Source: Arthrobacter crystallopoietes
Lineage (GTDB): Bacteria; Actinomycetota; Actinomycetes; Actinomycetales; Micrococcaceae
Reading direction: 5' to 3'
DNA: 64,000 nucleotides
Assembly (NCBI RefSeq): GCF_002849715.1
Contig: NZ_CP018863.1
Location: 4,402,001-4,466,000 of the forward strand
The stretch's first letter is position 1. The number at the start of each line of letters is the position of its first letter. The position numbers and the translations under genes are program-made. The notes below the pieces were generated by a model that worked only from the letters and a program-made list of their open reading frames with translations, searched no databases and was not told where the DNA came from. Below are positions 45,730 through 54,982 of the stretch, piece by piece.

Positions 45730-48700
45730 ATGTTCAAGGGTATGGAACAGCGCATTTTCCGGATGGCCCGCGCCGGCGGGATCGACACCAACCCGACGAC
45801 CTTCATGCAGCGGGCCAACACCTTCGCCTCGGCCGCCACCCAGTACGGAACCACGACCATGCTGACCCGGCGCGAGCAGACCGGGCTCAACGGGTACGTG
45901 ATCATGCCAGCCGAAGCCGCCCGGGCCAGGGCCGCCCTCGCGCTGGCGCACACGGTCGGCGCCAAGTCCGAGGAGACGCAACTGCCGGACGACCTTGGCG
46001 ACACCCCGGTCATCGGAACGCTGACCTTCCGCCCGTCGCCGGTGCTGCGCGAAACCCAGAACGGCATCGACCCCTCCGAGTTCCCGAAGCTGCTGGCCAA
46101 CACGATGCCCGAGGGCTCATGGGTGGCGGTGTCGCTGCGCAAGCCGTCGAACAGGGAGCGCAAGTTCCACACCAAGTGGCACAACTACCGGCTGGGGAAC
46201 GCGAGCCCTCAGCACCACTCCTACTCGCCGAGCGCGATCATGATTTCGGTGACCGCCGGCGGCGCCAGCCAGGACGAAGTCCGCGCACTGCTGGGCCAGT
46301 TCACCTCCGGGATGCCGGGCTTCGACCTGGACACCGACGTGCGCTTCCCGAAGACGAAGCACAGCTCCTGGCTCGGCGTCCCGGCGGGCCTGCTGCTCGC
46401 GGCCGCGACACTGTTCGGGCTGCCGCAGATCCCGCTCGACCTGCCGGCCTTCACGGCACCGTCGTTGTTCGCCGTCGCCGGGCTCCTGCTCCTCACCGGG
46501 ATCGCTGGACTCACCGGCCGTATGCGCTCCCCCGACGTGAAGCTGCGCGCCAAGCTGGCGGCCGCAGGGTTCCCGCCGCCGCCGCACCGCCGGACCAAGC
46601 CACGGCCGCCGCACAAGGAAGAGACGATCAAGCGGACCATCAACGAGGGCGGCGAGAAGAAGACCGTCGAGAAGCACATCAAGGCATTCGACGGCGACTA
46701 CCCGTTCGCGCCGGATGTGTTCCTGGTCGGGCCGACGGTCGTCGTCGGCATGGTCTCCCCGCACGCCGGCGCCATCTCAGGTGAGACCGTCTCGCGCGAA
46801 CGCGCCACCCCGCCGGCGATGCTGCAGCCGATCGGCCCGCTCATTGGAACGAACCAGGACGGCAAAGCCTACGTCAGCGCATCAGCCCAGCTATTTGGCA
46901 CGGCTATCGTCGGCAGACCAGGCACCGGGAAAGCCGAAAGCCTCGACTCCCCAATCCCGGTTCCTGTCTCCGGCAAGTTCCCTTCCAGATGGGCACTCAA
47001 CCGCGAACTGTCCGTCGGCGACAAAGTGTTCACACCGTCCGGAGCCGTCACGAAGATTGCAGGATTCTCAGAGGTCTTCGATGGCGACATGTATGAGATC
47101 ACGTTCAGCGACGGGCAGAAGGTCAAGACAGATGCCGGCCACCTCTGGGCCGTCTCCGACCGCGTCACCCGCCGTCGGGATGGGTCCGAGCATTCACTCG
47201 CAAAGATGGCCGACGTTGATGAACGGGCTAAGACTGAGGCTCACCGCCTCCGCGCAGTAGCCGACAACATCGAGCCGGGCACCCTGGCGACCGGAAACGA
47301 CCTTAACCGGATCAGCGGCGTCGGCGTCGGAGTCCTGCTGCGCTTCGTTCGTGCAGCGGGAATTGATCCGGTGCAGGCGTCGGTAGTGACTCATGAAGGC
47401 GGCGTACGTGAGATTAGCCGGCCGCGCGTGCGCTTCGACGCAAGCGAATCACACCAAGCCCTCATGCAGATGGCGACGCACCCTTCGGCCGCGGCTGTAC
47501 GCAAGCTGAATCTCACCGGACTCAAGGGTCAGGAGGGGTCCCTGCTTACCGCCAAGGAGATTCTGTCCTTTGTTGGCGTAAGTGATCCGTCCCTGATGGA
47601 ATGTTCTACGATGAATGCGCGGCTGAAGCGTGCTGGCGTAGCGGGAACGCGCGACGTTGAAACGAGGATGCTCTCCACCAGGTCCACTATCCGGATCCAC
47701 GATGTTTACCCGGTTCGCGAAGTGCTCTCTCGTTACGCAGACCAGGTGGAAGCTGGCAAGGACCGCGCACCCAGAGTGCAGCTGCGCACGACTGCGCAGC
47801 TTGCGCGCAAGGTCCGAGTGACTGCGGAGGGTGCAGCCAACTGGGCGGTCGACACCACTGCGCCGATCGCCGGGGCCGCGACCGATGCTCCTCTCGACCC
47901 GTATGTCCTCGGCGCCTGGCTAGGCGATGGCAACACTAACGGGCCGGCCATGACTTGCTTCGACCCAGAGATAGTCACCGAGATGACTGCAGCCGGTTAT
48001 GTGCTTCGCCCGCACAAGGCTCCTGGCCGCTACGGGATTATTGGCGCCGTCGAGAAATTCCGGGCGTTGCGACTGCTCAATAACAAGCACATCCCCGCCA
48101 TCTATCTCCGGGCTTCCTTCGAACAGCGGCTGTCTCTGCTGCAAGGACTCATGGACACCGACGGCACCATCGATCAGAACGGTGCCTGTGAGATCAGCCT
48201 CTGCCATGAGCGCCTCGCTAACGATGCGCTTGAGCTCATTCGGTCGTTGGGCATCAAAGCGTCGATGACCTCCGGCCCTGCCGGCTACTTGAAGAATGGC
48301 GTCCGTACCATGACCTCCACCAGGTACCGCATTCACTACACTACGTCGCTGCCTGTGTTCCGCCTGTCGCGTAAGGCTGAACGGATCCCGGCGACAACCC
48401 GGCCGACACAGGATCTTCTTTACATCGAGTCCGTGGAGCCAGCCGTGTCGGAAAAGGTTCGCTGCCTGAAAGTAGAGGCGGCTGACGGAATGTACCTCAC
48501 CCACGGGTTCATTCCTACCCACAACTCGCTGCTTACCCGCACATTGTTCGGCTGGCACTGCCTGGAGCGCGTCGCACCGTCCGGCCGTCCCGGCTTCCCC
48601 GGGCGCAACAACACGCTCATCGCGTTCGAGTCCAAGGGCGACGGCGTCGCCAAGTACCGGGCCTGGGCGCACAGCATGGGCGACCGCACCCTCGTCATCG

Positions 48701-49773
48701 ACGTCGCCGACCCGAACACCCCGGGCATCGACCTGTTCGCCGTTCCCGGCAGCAACGAAGAGAAGGCGCTCTTCTTCACCAACGCGATGACCTACACGTT
48801 CGGCAAGGACGCCATCGGCTACCGCTCGGCCACCACCCTGAAGGCGGTGCTCAACGCGGCGCTGGCCGTCAACGACGAACTCATCGAGTCCATCGAAGGC
48901 CGCAACCCGGCGGTCATCCGCACCGGCATGTCCCCGATGTACTACGCCTACCTGCTGCTCGCCGGCCGCTCCGACAAAGTCGGCGTCGAACTCGCCGAAG
49001 GCATCAAGGCGCGCGCGGTGAAGCTGCGCGAACGAGGCAACCCCGACCCGGTGATCGATGCCGGCTGGGCCGCCATCGCGTTCCTCTACGACGGCACCAC
49101 ACCGTCGAAACGCGCCGGCCTGACCGAAGCCCCGTTCTCCAAGATCGAAGACCTGCTCGCACTCGAACAGTGGTGGTCGCCGTCCCGCCGCAAGGTCACC
49201 TGGGACCAGATCATCGATGGCCACAAGTCCGTCGTCATCAACACCGGCACGTCAGCGACCGGCGCCGTCCTGGACGACTCCGTCAACCACGCCATCTCAT
49301 CGCTGCTGATGTTCTCGCTGCAGAACGCGCTCAAGCGCCTGACGTCCGGCTGGCTCGAACAGCAGCGGTACGTGACCATCTTCGCCGACGAACTTTCGCT
49401 GCTCTCCGGCTCCAGCCCCGAGGTGATCGGATGGATCCGCGACCAGGGCCGTTCCTATGGCATCCGCGCCATCCTCGCGACGCAGCGGCCCGAGCAGCTG
49501 GGCCCGCAGCTGCGCTCCAACTTCCTCACCTACGCGACACTGATCTCGTTCTCCCAGACCGACGTCGGCACCGCCCAGGAGATCGCCGCCAACCTCGGCG
49601 GCCACGGCGAATGGACCCAGGAAGACATCCAGTTCCTTGAACCGTTCCACGTCGTCATCCGCTCCGAAGTCGACCAGAAGCGGCAGTCCGCGTTCATCGT
49701 GAAGCTGCCCAACTTCGAAGCTAACATGGCCTCCTACCCGGCGGCCCAGGGATACACGGAGGCGGCAGCCTGA
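45730..49773 (+). CDS. TraG/VirD4-like coupling ATPase with an intein in the P-loop
   Basis: I start at the ATG 45730 (MFKGMEQRIFRMARAGGIDT); ATGs at 45742 and 45595 are alternatives. The precursor has 1347 residues. An N-terminal domain is followed by two membrane helices (WLGVPAGLLLAAATLFGLPQ; LFAVAGLLLLTGIAGL). The Walker A motif GRPGTGKS is split after Lys by an intein (residues 402-932). After splicing, the 816-residue ATPase continues SLLTRTLFGWHCLERV, with Walker B VTIFADELSLLSG and motif LATQRPEQLGPQLRSNF of the TraG/VirD4 group. Such hexameric ATPases hand DNA to the conjugation pore. Until spliced the enzyme cannot bind ATP. The next gene overlaps by one base (TGATG) and is a relaxase-like partner. 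Confidence 0.88.
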   Translation: MFKGMEQRIFRMARAGGIDTNPTTFMQRANTFASAATQYGTTTMLTRREQTGLNGYVIMPAEAARARAALALAHTVGAKSEETQLPDDLGDTPVIGTLTFRPSPVLRETQNGIDPSEFPKLLANTMPEGSWVAVSLRKPSNRERKFHTKWHNYRLGNASPQHHSYSPSAIMISVTAGGASQDEVRALLGQFTSGMPGFDLDTDVRFPKTKHSSWLGVPAGLLLAAATLFGLPQIPLDLPAFTAPSLFAVAGLLLLTGIAGLTGRMRSPDVKLRAKLAAAGFPPPPHRRTKPRPPHKEETIKRTINEGGEKKTVEKHIKAFDGDYPFAPDVFLVGPTVVVGMVSPHAGAISGETVSRERATPPAMLQPIGPLIGTNQDGKAYVSASAQLFGTAIVGRPGTGKAESLDSPIPVPVSGKFPSRWALNRELSVGDKVFTPSGAVTKIAGFSEVFDGDMYEITFSDGQKVKTDAGHLWAVSDRVTRRRDGSEHSLAKMADVDERAKTEAHRLRAVADNIEPGTLATGNDLNRISGVGVGVLLRFVRAAGIDPVQASVVTHEGGVREISRPRVRFDASESHQALMQMATHPSAAAVRKLNLTGLKGQEGSLLTAKEILSFVGVSDPSLMECSTMNARLKRAGVAGTRDVETRMLSTRSTIRIHDVYPVREVLSRYADQVEAGKDRAPRVQLRTTAQLARKVRVTAEGAANWAVDTTAPIAGAATDAPLDPYVLGAWLGDGNTNGPAMTCFDPEIVTEMTAAGYVLRPHKAPGRYGIIGAVEKFRALRLLNNKHIPAIYLRASFEQRLSLLQGLMDTDGTIDQNGACEISLCHERLANDALELIRSLGIKASMTSGPAGYLKNGVRTMTSTRYRIHYTTSLPVFRLSRKAERIPATTRPTQDLLYIESVEPAVSEKVRCLKVEAADGMYLTHGFIPTHNSLLTRTLFGWHCLERVAPSGRPGFPGRNNTLIAFESKGDGVAKYRAWAHSMGDRTLVIDVADPNTPGIDLFAVPGSNEEKALFFTNAMTYTFGKDAIGYRSATTLKAVLNAALAVNDELIESIEGRNPAVIRTGMSPMYYAYLLLAGRSDKVGVELAEGIKARAVKLRERGNPDPVIDAGWAAIAFLYDGTTPSKRAGLTEAPFSKIEDLLALEQWWSPSRRKVTWDQIIDGHKSVVINTGTSATGAVLDDSVNHAISSLLMFSLQNALKRLTSGWLEQQRYVTIFADELSLLSGSSPEVIGWIRDQGRSYGIRAILATQRPEQLGPQLRSNFLTYATLISFSQTDVGTAQEIAANLGGHGEWTQEDIQFLEPFHVVIRSEVDQKRQSAFIVKLPNFEANMASYPAAQGYTEAAA
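46933..48525 (+). other. Intein with LAGLIDADG homing endonuclease (531 residues)
   Basis: The insert begins with Ala (AESLDSPIPVPVSGKFPSRW), then block A/B-like LSVGDKVFTPSGAVTKIAG and TDAGHLWAVS. The endonuclease has two dodecapeptide motifs, LGAWLGDGN and LLQGLMDTDGTID. The C-terminus has YLTHGFIPTHN followed by Ser of the P-loop, i.e. the His-Asn/Ser splice junction. An Ala at position 1 in place of Cys/Ser is known from KlbA-type inteins, which splice by direct attack of the +1 residue. Removing exactly 1593 bases restores GTGKS. All parts look intact, so it is probably active. Confidence 0.92.
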
Positions 49774-51191
49774 TGACCACCATTGCCCTCGACGGGCGCA
49801 AAGTTTCCGCGGTCGCACCGTTCCGCCGCAAGCCCGAAGGCGTGCTGCACGCCGAGATGATTCCTTCGGCCTGCCCGGATCCGGCACTAGCGATGGACTC
49901 ACGCCGCGACCCGTACTGGGACCGGCTCTGGGCACCCGGGTCGCAGGCCGTCTGGACAACCGCAGCGATGGCGAAGCAGCGCATCGCCGACGGCGCCGCC
50001 GCCCTGCGCAAGGAAATGCAGCTGACCTCGCACGAAGCCCTGGAGAAAACCCTGCACGGCTACAACTGGAAGGAGAAGCTCGCCTGCTGGGCCGTGCTCG
50101 ATTCCTGGCGCACCGTCACTGCCGAGCAGATGGCCGCGATCACCGGGCGAAGCTACCTCGCCGACGAGAACGGCTCCACCGTGGCGGCATCCTTCGCGCT
50201 GGGCCTGATGGACATCGGCGCGTTCCCGAATCCGCTGGCCACCCGTACCGCCCAGCGTGCAGCCGTGTACCGGCCCGGCAACTCCGAGGCGTTCGACGTC
50301 ATCGCCCAGCACCTGACCTGGCCCGAACGGCTGTCCGTCACCGGCGGCCAGGAATGGTCTGCCCGCGGCCTGCACGACAGGCACAATGTGCTGTCCACCG
50401 AGCTGTGCCTGCGCGCCGCCGAATACCTGCCGCTGGGCGCGGTGCTCGGAGAAAAGTTCGCGACCACCGAGCTGCTCGCCGGCTCCGGCCTGGGCAAAGA
50501 ACTCAAGGGCACCTTCAACCGGCGGGCCGACGGCGTCCTCGTCCGTGAAGACGGACTGCGCATCGCCATCGAACTCACCGCCTCGACAGGGCCGGCGTTC
50601 AAGAACAAGGTCCGCAAGTGGGCGGAGCTGATGACGCAGCGGCCGCTGGAAACCTCCGGCCTGACCGTCCTGTTCGTCGCCGCCCCGCACCCTGACCGCA
50701 CCGCCGGAGGAAAAGATCCGCGCGCCGGCATCTACCGCACCCTGGCCGAAGTGCTGCGCTCCTTCCCCGGCACAGGCGAAGACTCCCCCGCTGCCCGCAT
50801 CGGCGTCGCCAACTGGGAGGAATGGTTCCCCGGCCGGCACCTGATGAGCGAAGCATTCTTCACCCTGAAGGCCGACTTCGCCCTCAACGACGCCAAGGGC
50901 CCGGACAAGTGGGCCTCCCGCGAACTGCTTGGCGACTACCCGTTCACGCCCTGGGAAACCTTCGACGCAACCGCGGTCATTGAGAACGCGCCGCTGCTCG
51001 CGGCAACCCCGCACTGGATGCGGACCGGCGACCACACCGGGCTCATCGGCTCACCATCCTCCCGCGCCGGATCCCGGCTCGTGCACAAGGACCCGGCCCG
51101 GCCGGAAAAGACGAAGGGCCGGGCACTCGGCGAAGCGGTCGGCGCCGCCGGCAAGGCCAAGCTGCCGGACCGGCTGCGCATCGAGGGCTGA
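49773..51191 (+). CDS. Replication-relaxation (Replic_Relax) family protein
   Basis: The 472-residue protein starts at the ATG sharing one base with the ATPase stop. After a variable N-terminus comes a winged-helix segment (KLACWAVLDSWRTVTAEQMAAITGRSYL), then FNRRADGVLVREDGLRIAIELTAS, the DG...E pattern of this family, and KVRKWAELMTQRPLETSGL. Replic_Relax proteins occur beside TraG-like ATPases on actinobacterial plasmids and integrative elements, where they are thought to open and nick DNA at the origin. The C-terminal 150 residues are unassigned. The family call comes from motif and context and is not certain. No conjugation pore genes follow; metal resistance genes begin downstream. Confidence 0.68.
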   Translation: MTTIALDGRKVSAVAPFRRKPEGVLHAEMIPSACPDPALAMDSRRDPYWDRLWAPGSQAVWTTAAMAKQRIADGAAALRKEMQLTSHEALEKTLHGYNWKEKLACWAVLDSWRTVTAEQMAAITGRSYLADENGSTVAASFALGLMDIGAFPNPLATRTAQRAAVYRPGNSEAFDVIAQHLTWPERLSVTGGQEWSARGLHDRHNVLSTELCLRAAEYLPLGAVLGEKFATTELLAGSGLGKELKGTFNRRADGVLVREDGLRIAIELTASTGPAFKNKVRKWAELMTQRPLETSGLTVLFVAAPHPDRTAGGKDPRAGIYRTLAEVLRSFPGTGEDSPAARIGVANWEEWFPGRHLMSEAFFTLKADFALNDAKGPDKWASRELLGDYPFTPWETFDATAVIENAPLLAATPHWMRTGDHTGLIGSPSSRAGSRLVHKDPARPEKTKGRALGEAVGAAGKAKLPDRLRIEG

Positions 51192-51285
51192 CCGGCTTTC
51201 TCTTGACCTTCCCAAGCGCCCACGTACGGCGGTCACGGTCTGGGCACGCAGCCAAGTGCCGCTCGGGCAAAGGTACCGCCGCATA

Positions 51286-51606
51286 TTAGGCCGACAGGTC
51301 GGCGAGCAATTCCTTGACGCGTTGGTCGAGCTGGTCCCTGATGATTAGTACATCCTGCAGGGTACGGCCTTCGGGGTCCTCGATTTTCCAGTCTTCGTAT
51401 CGTTTCCCGTTAGATGGAGCAGGCATCGCCGCAACCCATGATCACCACGACGTCTGCGGCACGGACGACGACGTCAGCGGTTTGGGAAACTCGTGCTCCA
51501 TATTGATGCCAAGGTCGTTCATGACGGCGGCGGCGTTTGGCAGGAGATGTTCGGCGGGCGTGGAGCCGGCCGAACTGACGTTGAAGGCTTCTCCGGCGTG
51601 ATGTTG
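51286..51606 (-). pseudogene. Decayed copy of an arsenate reductase (LMWPTP) gene
   Basis: The complement strand reads AGEAFNVSSAGSTPAEHLLPN, AAAVMNDLGINMEHEFPKPL, then after a frame change DVVVIMGCGDACSI followed by a stop, and a tail QELLADLSA-like in another frame. It matches the C-terminal two thirds of the gene at 54983-55630, and the DNA similarity extends past the stop into 51270-51285 (GGTACCGCCG). The catalytic CX5R loop is missing. It is a broken partial duplicate and not functional. Confidence 0.8.
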
Positions 51607-51651
51607 GGGCAACTAAGGCCTGAACTGAATGTGCGGCGTAGGCCCTGGTGA

Positions 51652-52041
51652 TCAAATATAACGACAGACTTGATCAGGCCGGCACAATGACGAGTCTGGG
51701 GAGCGGCTGGATTCGTGGAGTTTCGCGACTGTTTCGCGGAGCTCCAACAGGTCGCTTATCTGACGATCGAGTTCTTTCAGCCGCTCGGTCAGGAGGGTCT
51801 CGACGTGGGCGCAGGGTGAACGCCCTTCATCGCGGAGATGAAGAATTTCAGCGATTTGGGCCAGAGATAATCCCGCGCTCTGGCCCCTGCGGACGAAATC
51901 GAGCCTCGAAACCATATCGTCAGAATATTCGCGGTATCCATTCGGGCTCCGGCGAGGCTGCGGAATCAGGCCGGCAGACTCGTAAAACCGCAGTGTTTTC
52001 GCCGTTGTCCCGGCGGCAGCGGCCAGTTCGCCAATCCTCAC
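51652..52041 (-). CDS. merR: MerR-type mercury-responsive regulator
   Basis: The 129-residue protein has the MerR HTH MRIGELAAAAGTTAKTLRFYESAGLIPQPRR and a coiled dimer helix. Cysteines at 77 (RSPCAHVETLL), 120 and 126 (SSLCRPDQVC) sit where MerR binds Hg(II) across the dimer. It is divergent from merA, with the operator at 52068-52098 between them. Regulators of this type bend and unwind a promoter with a long spacer when metal binds. Arsenic-type MerR proteins have a different cysteine layout, so mercury is the best call. Confidence 0.87.
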   Translation of the reverse strand: MRIGELAAAAGTTAKTLRFYESAGLIPQPRRSPNGYREYSDDMVSRLDFVRRGQSAGLSLAQIAEILHLRDEGRSPCAHVETLLTERLKELDRQISDLLELRETVAKLHESSRSPDSSLCRPDQVCRYI

Positions 52042-52067
52042 TAACGGTCCTCCGGTCCTTTTCGTTC

Positions 52068-52098
52068 TTGACCTTCCATCGTACTGGAAGGTTCATGC
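52068..52098 (+). promoter_or_regulatory. merA promoter with MerR operator
   Basis: TTGACC (52068-52073) is the -35 box. The dyad ACCTTCC-N8-GGAAGGT (52071-52092) fills the spacer and leaves about 19-20 bp to a weak -10 (CATGCT). The over-long spacer with the dyad inside it is the signature of MerR-type control. The start of merA is 39 bases further on. Confidence 0.85.
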
Positions 52099-52130
52099 TG
52101 GGGTGGAGGCTGTTCGAAAGGAGCTATCCA

Positions 52131-53522
52131 ATGGAAACGAATTACGAGTTTGACCTGGCCGTGGTGGGTTCCGGCGGGGCGGCGATGGCCGCTGCAATCA
52201 CTGCCCGGCAGGCGGGCAAGACAGTGGTGCTGATCGAGCGCGGCACCGTGGGCGGCACCTGTGTAAACGTAGGGTGCGTACCGTCCAAAACACTGCTGGC
52301 CGCAGCGGGCACGCGCCATGCAGCACTAACCAACCCTTTCCCGGGAGTGCCGACTTCGGCCCAGAAAGCGGATCTGGGCTCACTTGTCAGCCAGAAGGAC
52401 AAGCTGATCGACCAGCTCCGTGGAGCGAAATATGCCGATGTCGCCAAGGCCTATGGATTCGAAATCCGCAGCGGCGAAGCGTCCTTCTCGGATGCCGAGA
52501 CCCTTGCGGTCGATGGTAAGGCCGTCTCGGCGCGCTCCTTCATCATTGCAGCCGGCGCGGAACCGGCAGCGCCAAACGTCGCCGGACTCACGGACTTGGA
52601 TTACCTGACCTCCACCACTGCCATGGAGCTGATCCGGCTGCCAAGGTCTATGGCCATTATCGGCGGAGGCTACGTAGGCGTCGAGCAGGCACAGCTCTTC
52701 GCGCACCTGGGAACCAAAGTGACGATCATCGGGCGGATAGCGCCCTCCGCGGAGCCGGAAATGGTCGCCGTCCTGCGCTCGGTGATGGAGCAGGACGGAA
52801 TCACCATGCTCGAGGAGCATGCAGTCTCCGTCACCTTGAAGGACGGCCGGACGACGGTCTCCACTGCTTCAGGTCGGAACGCCAGCGCGGAAAAACTGCT
52901 GGTAGCCACCGGCAGGACCGCCCGAACAAATGGCCTGAACCTGCCGGCAGCAGGGGTCGCCACGGATGAACGGGGATTCATCCTGGTCGATGACAGCCAG
53001 CGGACCACCAATCCTCGGGTTTTTGCTGCCGGAGACATTACCGGGGCACCGCAATACGTCTATGTGGCTGCAGCGACCGGAAAGGCGGCAGCCACCAATG
53101 CGCTACGGGACAATCTCCGTGTCCCCGCGGGCAGGGTCGATTACGCCGGTTTGCCGGCAGTCATATTCTCCTGCCCCCAACTCGCCACTGCCGGACTGAC
53201 CGAGGCCGAAGGCCTCGCCGCGGGCTACCGGTGCGAGTGCCGGGTGATGAGCTTCGAGGACGTGCCGCGCGCTCTCGTCAATCAGGACACCCGGGGTGCC
53301 ATCAAAATGGTCGCCGAGCTTGGCACCGGGAAAGTTATCGGCGTGAGCGCCATCGGAGACCATGCCGGGGAAATCATGCTCCCGGCCACCTACGCGATCA
53401 AGGCCGGCATGACCACCCGGCAAATCGCGGATACCTGGGCACCGTACCTGACCATGTCGGAGAGTCTGCGCCTGGTAGCGGGCATCTTTCACAACGAAAT
53501 GCCAACCTCCTGCTGTGCCTGA
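52131..53522 (+). CDS. merA: Mercuric reductase
   Basis: The ATG at 52131 has GAAAGGAG upstream and gives 463 residues. FAD-binding FDLAVVGSGGAAMAAAITA is followed by the redox pair C44/C49 in GTCVNVGCVPSK, NADPH-binding MAIIGGGYVGVEQAQLFAHL and the FAD motif VFAAGDITGAPQYVYVAAATG. The C-terminus ends in CCA, the vicinal cysteines that deliver Hg(II) to the active site. It reduces Hg(II) to volatile Hg(0) with NADPH in the cytoplasm. The N-terminal metal-binding (HMA) domain of longer MerA forms is absent. No merT, merP or merB gene is seen nearby. Confidence 0.95.
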   Translation: METNYEFDLAVVGSGGAAMAAAITARQAGKTVVLIERGTVGGTCVNVGCVPSKTLLAAAGTRHAALTNPFPGVPTSAQKADLGSLVSQKDKLIDQLRGAKYADVAKAYGFEIRSGEASFSDAETLAVDGKAVSARSFIIAAGAEPAAPNVAGLTDLDYLTSTTAMELIRLPRSMAIIGGGYVGVEQAQLFAHLGTKVTIIGRIAPSAEPEMVAVLRSVMEQDGITMLEEHAVSVTLKDGRTTVSTASGRNASAEKLLVATGRTARTNGLNLPAAGVATDERGFILVDDSQRTTNPRVFAAGDITGAPQYVYVAAATGKAAATNALRDNLRVPAGRVDYAGLPAVIFSCPQLATAGLTEAEGLAAGYRCECRVMSFEDVPRALVNQDTRGAIKMVAELGTGKVIGVSAIGDHAGEIMLPATYAIKAGMTTRQIADTWAPYLTMSESLRLVAGIFHNEMPTSCCA

Positions 53523-53668
53523 TACCGCTGCCAAACAACCTTGTCCCCGGCTGAGGAAAATGCCTGCGGGATCTGCTCATATTCGACGATCTGGTCACCG
53601 TCAGGCGTTGGCCGCAGTGGACCGAAAGAAGTGGGGCCAGCGACCATGATCCTATTCCAAGCAACCGC

Positions 53669-54877
53669 ATGAAGTCCCGGACCTCGTTCACGTCATTGAT
53701 GCGGCAGCAACCGTATCGCCGTCTGTGGATTGCGCGGACCGTTTCGCAGTGGGGGGATGCGTTCAACACGGTCGCGCTGGCCTTGCTGGTGTATTCGCTC
53801 ACCGGTACGGGCCTGGGGGTTTCCGGGGTGGTGATTGCGGAGATCATTCCGGTGTTGTTGCTGGCTTCTTTTGCAGGTCCTTTGGTGGATCGGTTTCCGC
53901 GGGTGACAGTGATGATGGCTGCGGACCTTGTGCGGGCTGCTCTCGCATTTTCGCTGCCGTTCATGGCTGGAAGCGTTTTTGCCGTGTACGCTGTGGCTTT
54001 CGGTCTGTCTGCCGGCGCAGTGTTCTTTAATCCGGCGTCACAGTCGGTCCTTCCCTCCCTGGTCCGGGAACGGGACCTTGTCGCGGCCAACAGCGGGCTA
54101 TGGACCGCAGCGGTAGTTTCGCAGATTGTGCTCGCTCCGCTGGCCGGCGTCGTGGTTGCCGCATTCGGCTACGACTGGGCGTTCTGGATCAACGGGGCCA
54201 GTTACCTTGCCTCTGCCGCTGTGTTGTTGCGCTTGAATGTCCCTGCCGGCATAGCTCCGGCAGGGCGTTCCTCGTGGTATAGGGAGGCAAGGGAAGGTTT
54301 ATCAGTCCTTACCGGGCACCGGCTGTTGCGGGCGCTGGCCGGAGCACAGTTCCTCGGCGCGCTCTCAGCGGGAGCCACCGGGGCCCTGCTGGTTGTCCTG
54401 GCCCGGGAACATTTGCAGTTGGGCGAGGCGGACTATGGCCTTTTGCTCGGTGCCATTGGGGTTGGTGCTGCGATCGGCCCGCTCATCCTTTCCCGGCTCA
54501 CGGACAACCCCCGGCAGGCAGGGTTTGTGCTGGGTCCTTTCGTACTGCGCGGAATAGTCGACGCAGCACTCGCAACGGCCGCCGGCCTTGTCCCGGCGAT
54601 CGCAGCGCTGGTCGCGTACGGACTCGGGACCTCTACCGGAGCAGTCACCTTCAATTCCCTCCTGCAGGCCGAAACCCCTGAACGGCTGCGTGGACGGATA
54701 TTCGCGACCTTCGACATGCTGTGGCAGTCCGGCCGTCTCATCTCACTCCTTGCCGGCGGCCTCATCGCCGACATCTTCGGCATCCGCGCCGTTTTCTACA
54801 TTGGTGCCGTGCTGTTGTTTGCAGCAGCCTGGGCAGGCTGGCACGGCCTCAGAAAGGACCGCGCCAACAGGCAGTAG
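53669..54877 (+). CDS. MFS transporter (MFS_3/EntS-like)
   Basis: The 402-residue protein has twelve predicted helices in two halves. Helix 1 and the first loop (YRRLWIARTVSQWGDAFNTVAL) and GPLVDRFPRVTVMMAADLVRA (the A-like motif between helices 2 and 3) match the exporter group related to EntS and TetV-like pumps. The middle loop WYREAREGLSVLTGHRLLRAL and LQAETPERLRGRIFATFDML are typical too. Its place between merA and arsenate reductase genes suggests a metal or stress role, but the substrate is unknown. The bases between merA and this gene hold no supported frame. Confidence 0.88.
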   Translation: MKSRTSFTSLMRQQPYRRLWIARTVSQWGDAFNTVALALLVYSLTGTGLGVSGVVIAEIIPVLLLASFAGPLVDRFPRVTVMMAADLVRAALAFSLPFMAGSVFAVYAVAFGLSAGAVFFNPASQSVLPSLVRERDLVAANSGLWTAAVVSQIVLAPLAGVVVAAFGYDWAFWINGASYLASAAVLLRLNVPAGIAPAGRSSWYREAREGLSVLTGHRLLRALAGAQFLGALSAGATGALLVVLAREHLQLGEADYGLLLGAIGVGAAIGPLILSRLTDNPRQAGFVLGPFVLRGIVDAALATAAGLVPAIAALVAYGLGTSTGAVTFNSLLQAETPERLRGRIFATFDMLWQSGRLISLLAGGLIADIFGIRAVFYIGAVLLFAAAWAGWHGLRKDRANRQ

Positions 54878-54982
54878 GCCGTCGCTCCGTCGTACCTCCA
54901 ACAGCAGTTCGCATCCGACTGCCATGCGCCGCTCAGCTCCACGAATCGGCGGCCGCGTATCGGGTAGAGGTACCGCCGTAAG

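Noticed and set aside
51648..52130. N-terminal extension of merA over merR
   Set aside because: It runs antisense through merR; the ATG at 52131 has a good ribosome site and the usual MerA start.
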